Source of the DNA: Nitrospinaceae bacterium UBA7883
Lineage (GTDB): Bacteria > Nitrospinota_A > UBA7883
Length of the DNA stretch: 64,000 bases
Reading direction: 5' to 3'
NCBI GenBank assembly: GCA_002500605.1
Contig: DLRR01000027.1
Coordinates: 1 to 64,000 of the forward strand
A program made the translations under genes and the position numbers. The notes under the pieces were generated by a model. That model did not search any database. It was not told where the DNA came from and saw only the letters and a program-made list of their open reading frames with translations. Below are positions 63,397 through 64,000 of this stretch, in pieces. The number at the start of each line of letters is the position of its first letter. The first letter of the stretch is position 1.

Positions 63397-63933
63397 TTAG
63401 TAGTCTATGTACTTCTGAGCTGGTATGCCAGCTTGAGCAGGGTGTTTTATTAAGGTCATGTTTGTAACCAGGTCGGCTTTTTCTATGAGCCGATCTGTTG
63501 CACCCCTTCCAGTTAGGACAAGATGTGATTCTTCAGGTTTACTTTCGATTAATTCGATGATTTCATTTTCACAAACTAAGCCTGCCTTAAGAGCATAAAG
63601 GATTTCATCTAATACAACAATTTTGAATTCATCGCTTTTCAATGCTTCTTTGGCCAACTCTAAACCATATGCGGCGGCTTTTTGGTGTTCGTATTTTGAT
63701 GTATCATTCTCCCATGTAAAACCTTTTCCCACTTGAGTAATTTCAAGCTGTGACCCTAATCTCTCCATTAACCCCAGCTCACCAGTACTCATGCTTCCTT
63801 TGATAAACTGTATTACACGAGCTCGATATCCCCATCCCATTGCACGGCAAACACTGCCAAGGGCAGCGGAAGTTTTGCCTTTTCCAGTGCCGGTGAAAAT
63901 TACTGTAAGTCCTTTGAATCCTTCTATAACCAC
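63397..63933 (-). CDS. cobO: Cob(I)alamin adenosyltransferase (BtuR/CobO type)
   Basis: 178 aa with a GTG start preceded by AGAGAG. Adenosylates corrinoids to coenzyme B12 forms. The P-loop variant VIFTGTGKGKTSAALGSVCRAMGWGYRARVIQFIKG and IVVLDEILYALKAGLV, LVLTGRGATDRLIEKADLVTNM and the C-terminal HPAQAGIPAQKYIDY are typical. No other cobalamin genes or riboswitch are visible in the 67 bases upstream to the window edge. Confidence 0.93.
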   Translation of the reverse strand: MVIEGFKGLTVIFTGTGKGKTSAALGSVCRAMGWGYRARVIQFIKGSMSTGELGLMERLGSQLEITQVGKGFTWENDTSKYEHQKAAAYGLELAKEALKSDEFKIVVLDEILYALKAGLVCENEIIELIESKPEESHLVLTGRGATDRLIEKADLVTNMTLIKHPAQAGIPAQKYIDY

Positions 63934-64000
63934 TGTTTTACTCTCTTATGTGTCTAGGTGGTACTTTACATCCATACTGTATAGTGTTCTGCAAAAAATT

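Overview
The window reads as one continuous stretch of a Gram-negative bacterial chromosome. Lipid A synthesis (lpxB), a pentaheme cytochrome, lipoproteins and a lytic transglycosylase show an envelope with an outer membrane. I see no insertion sequence, phage gene or CRISPR array. The organism looks like a respiring, C1-metabolising, possibly autotrophic member of an uncultured lineage. It combines alternative complex III, tetrahydromethanopterin (H4MPT) biosynthesis, a two-subunit ATP-citrate lyase and a K+-type membrane pyrophosphatase. I cannot assign a phylum by eye; a proteobacterial, SAR324-like or Nitrospinota-like lineage is compatible but unproven.

Layout. 0-6.4 kb (minus strand): a truncated membrane protein, then glmS, an archaeal-type GlmU-like protein and a stand-alone GlmU uridylyltransferase domain (UDP-GlcNAc supply), an orphan MacB-like permease and a ROK sugar kinase. 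6.5-7.6 kb (plus): a SPOR-domain membrane protein. 7.6-13.9 kb (minus): the ACIII operon actA-B1-B2-C-D-E, with ActB split in two and no ActF, preceded by a strong promoter, a structured RNA and a perfect palindrome. 14-17.8 kb (minus): a DUF2156 acyltransferase-like gene, a small unknown, then pabB-pabC. 17.8-23.9 kb (plus): seven tightly coupled H4MPT genes starting with mch and ending with beta-RFAP synthase, which consumes the pABA made by PabB/PabC across the divergent 51-bp gap.

23.9-25.8 kb (minus): thpR, def and a NifU/IscU scaffold. 26-28.9 kb (plus): an IspH-UbiA fusion followed by a quinone- or pigment-type methyltransferase. 29-36.7 kb (minus): a D-aminoacylase-like amidohydrolase, lytic transglycosylase, miaA, a TrmN6-like methylase and purL. 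36.9-38.7 kb: a nitrilase and a carboxymuconolactone decarboxylase-family protein with a good terminator. 39.1-43.5 kb (plus): tRNA-Gln, prs, rplY, pth, hppA. 43.7-50.7 kb (minus): rho, rpmE, prfA, prmC, murA, uvrB.

51.1-54.2 kb (plus): aclB-aclA, ATP-citrate lyase, the key enzyme of a reductive TCA cycle or of acetyl-CoA export from citrate. 54.4-56.1 kb: a GYF_2-like tail-anchored protein and a secreted hydrolase-like lipoprotein. 56.1-58.3 kb (minus): an ECF sigma/anti-sigma pair, a CoA-binding protein and an ABC-2 permease in one operon. 58.4-60.5 kb (minus): lpxB and rfbA. 60.6-63.1 kb (plus): recG and a thioredoxin with an unusual active site. The right end carries cob(I)alamin adenosyltransferase.

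The most notable items are the IspH-UbiA fusion with its methyltransferase, the H4MPT-plus-pABA module, the promoter-driven structured RNA ahead of ACIII, the split GlmU arrangement and the aclBA pair.
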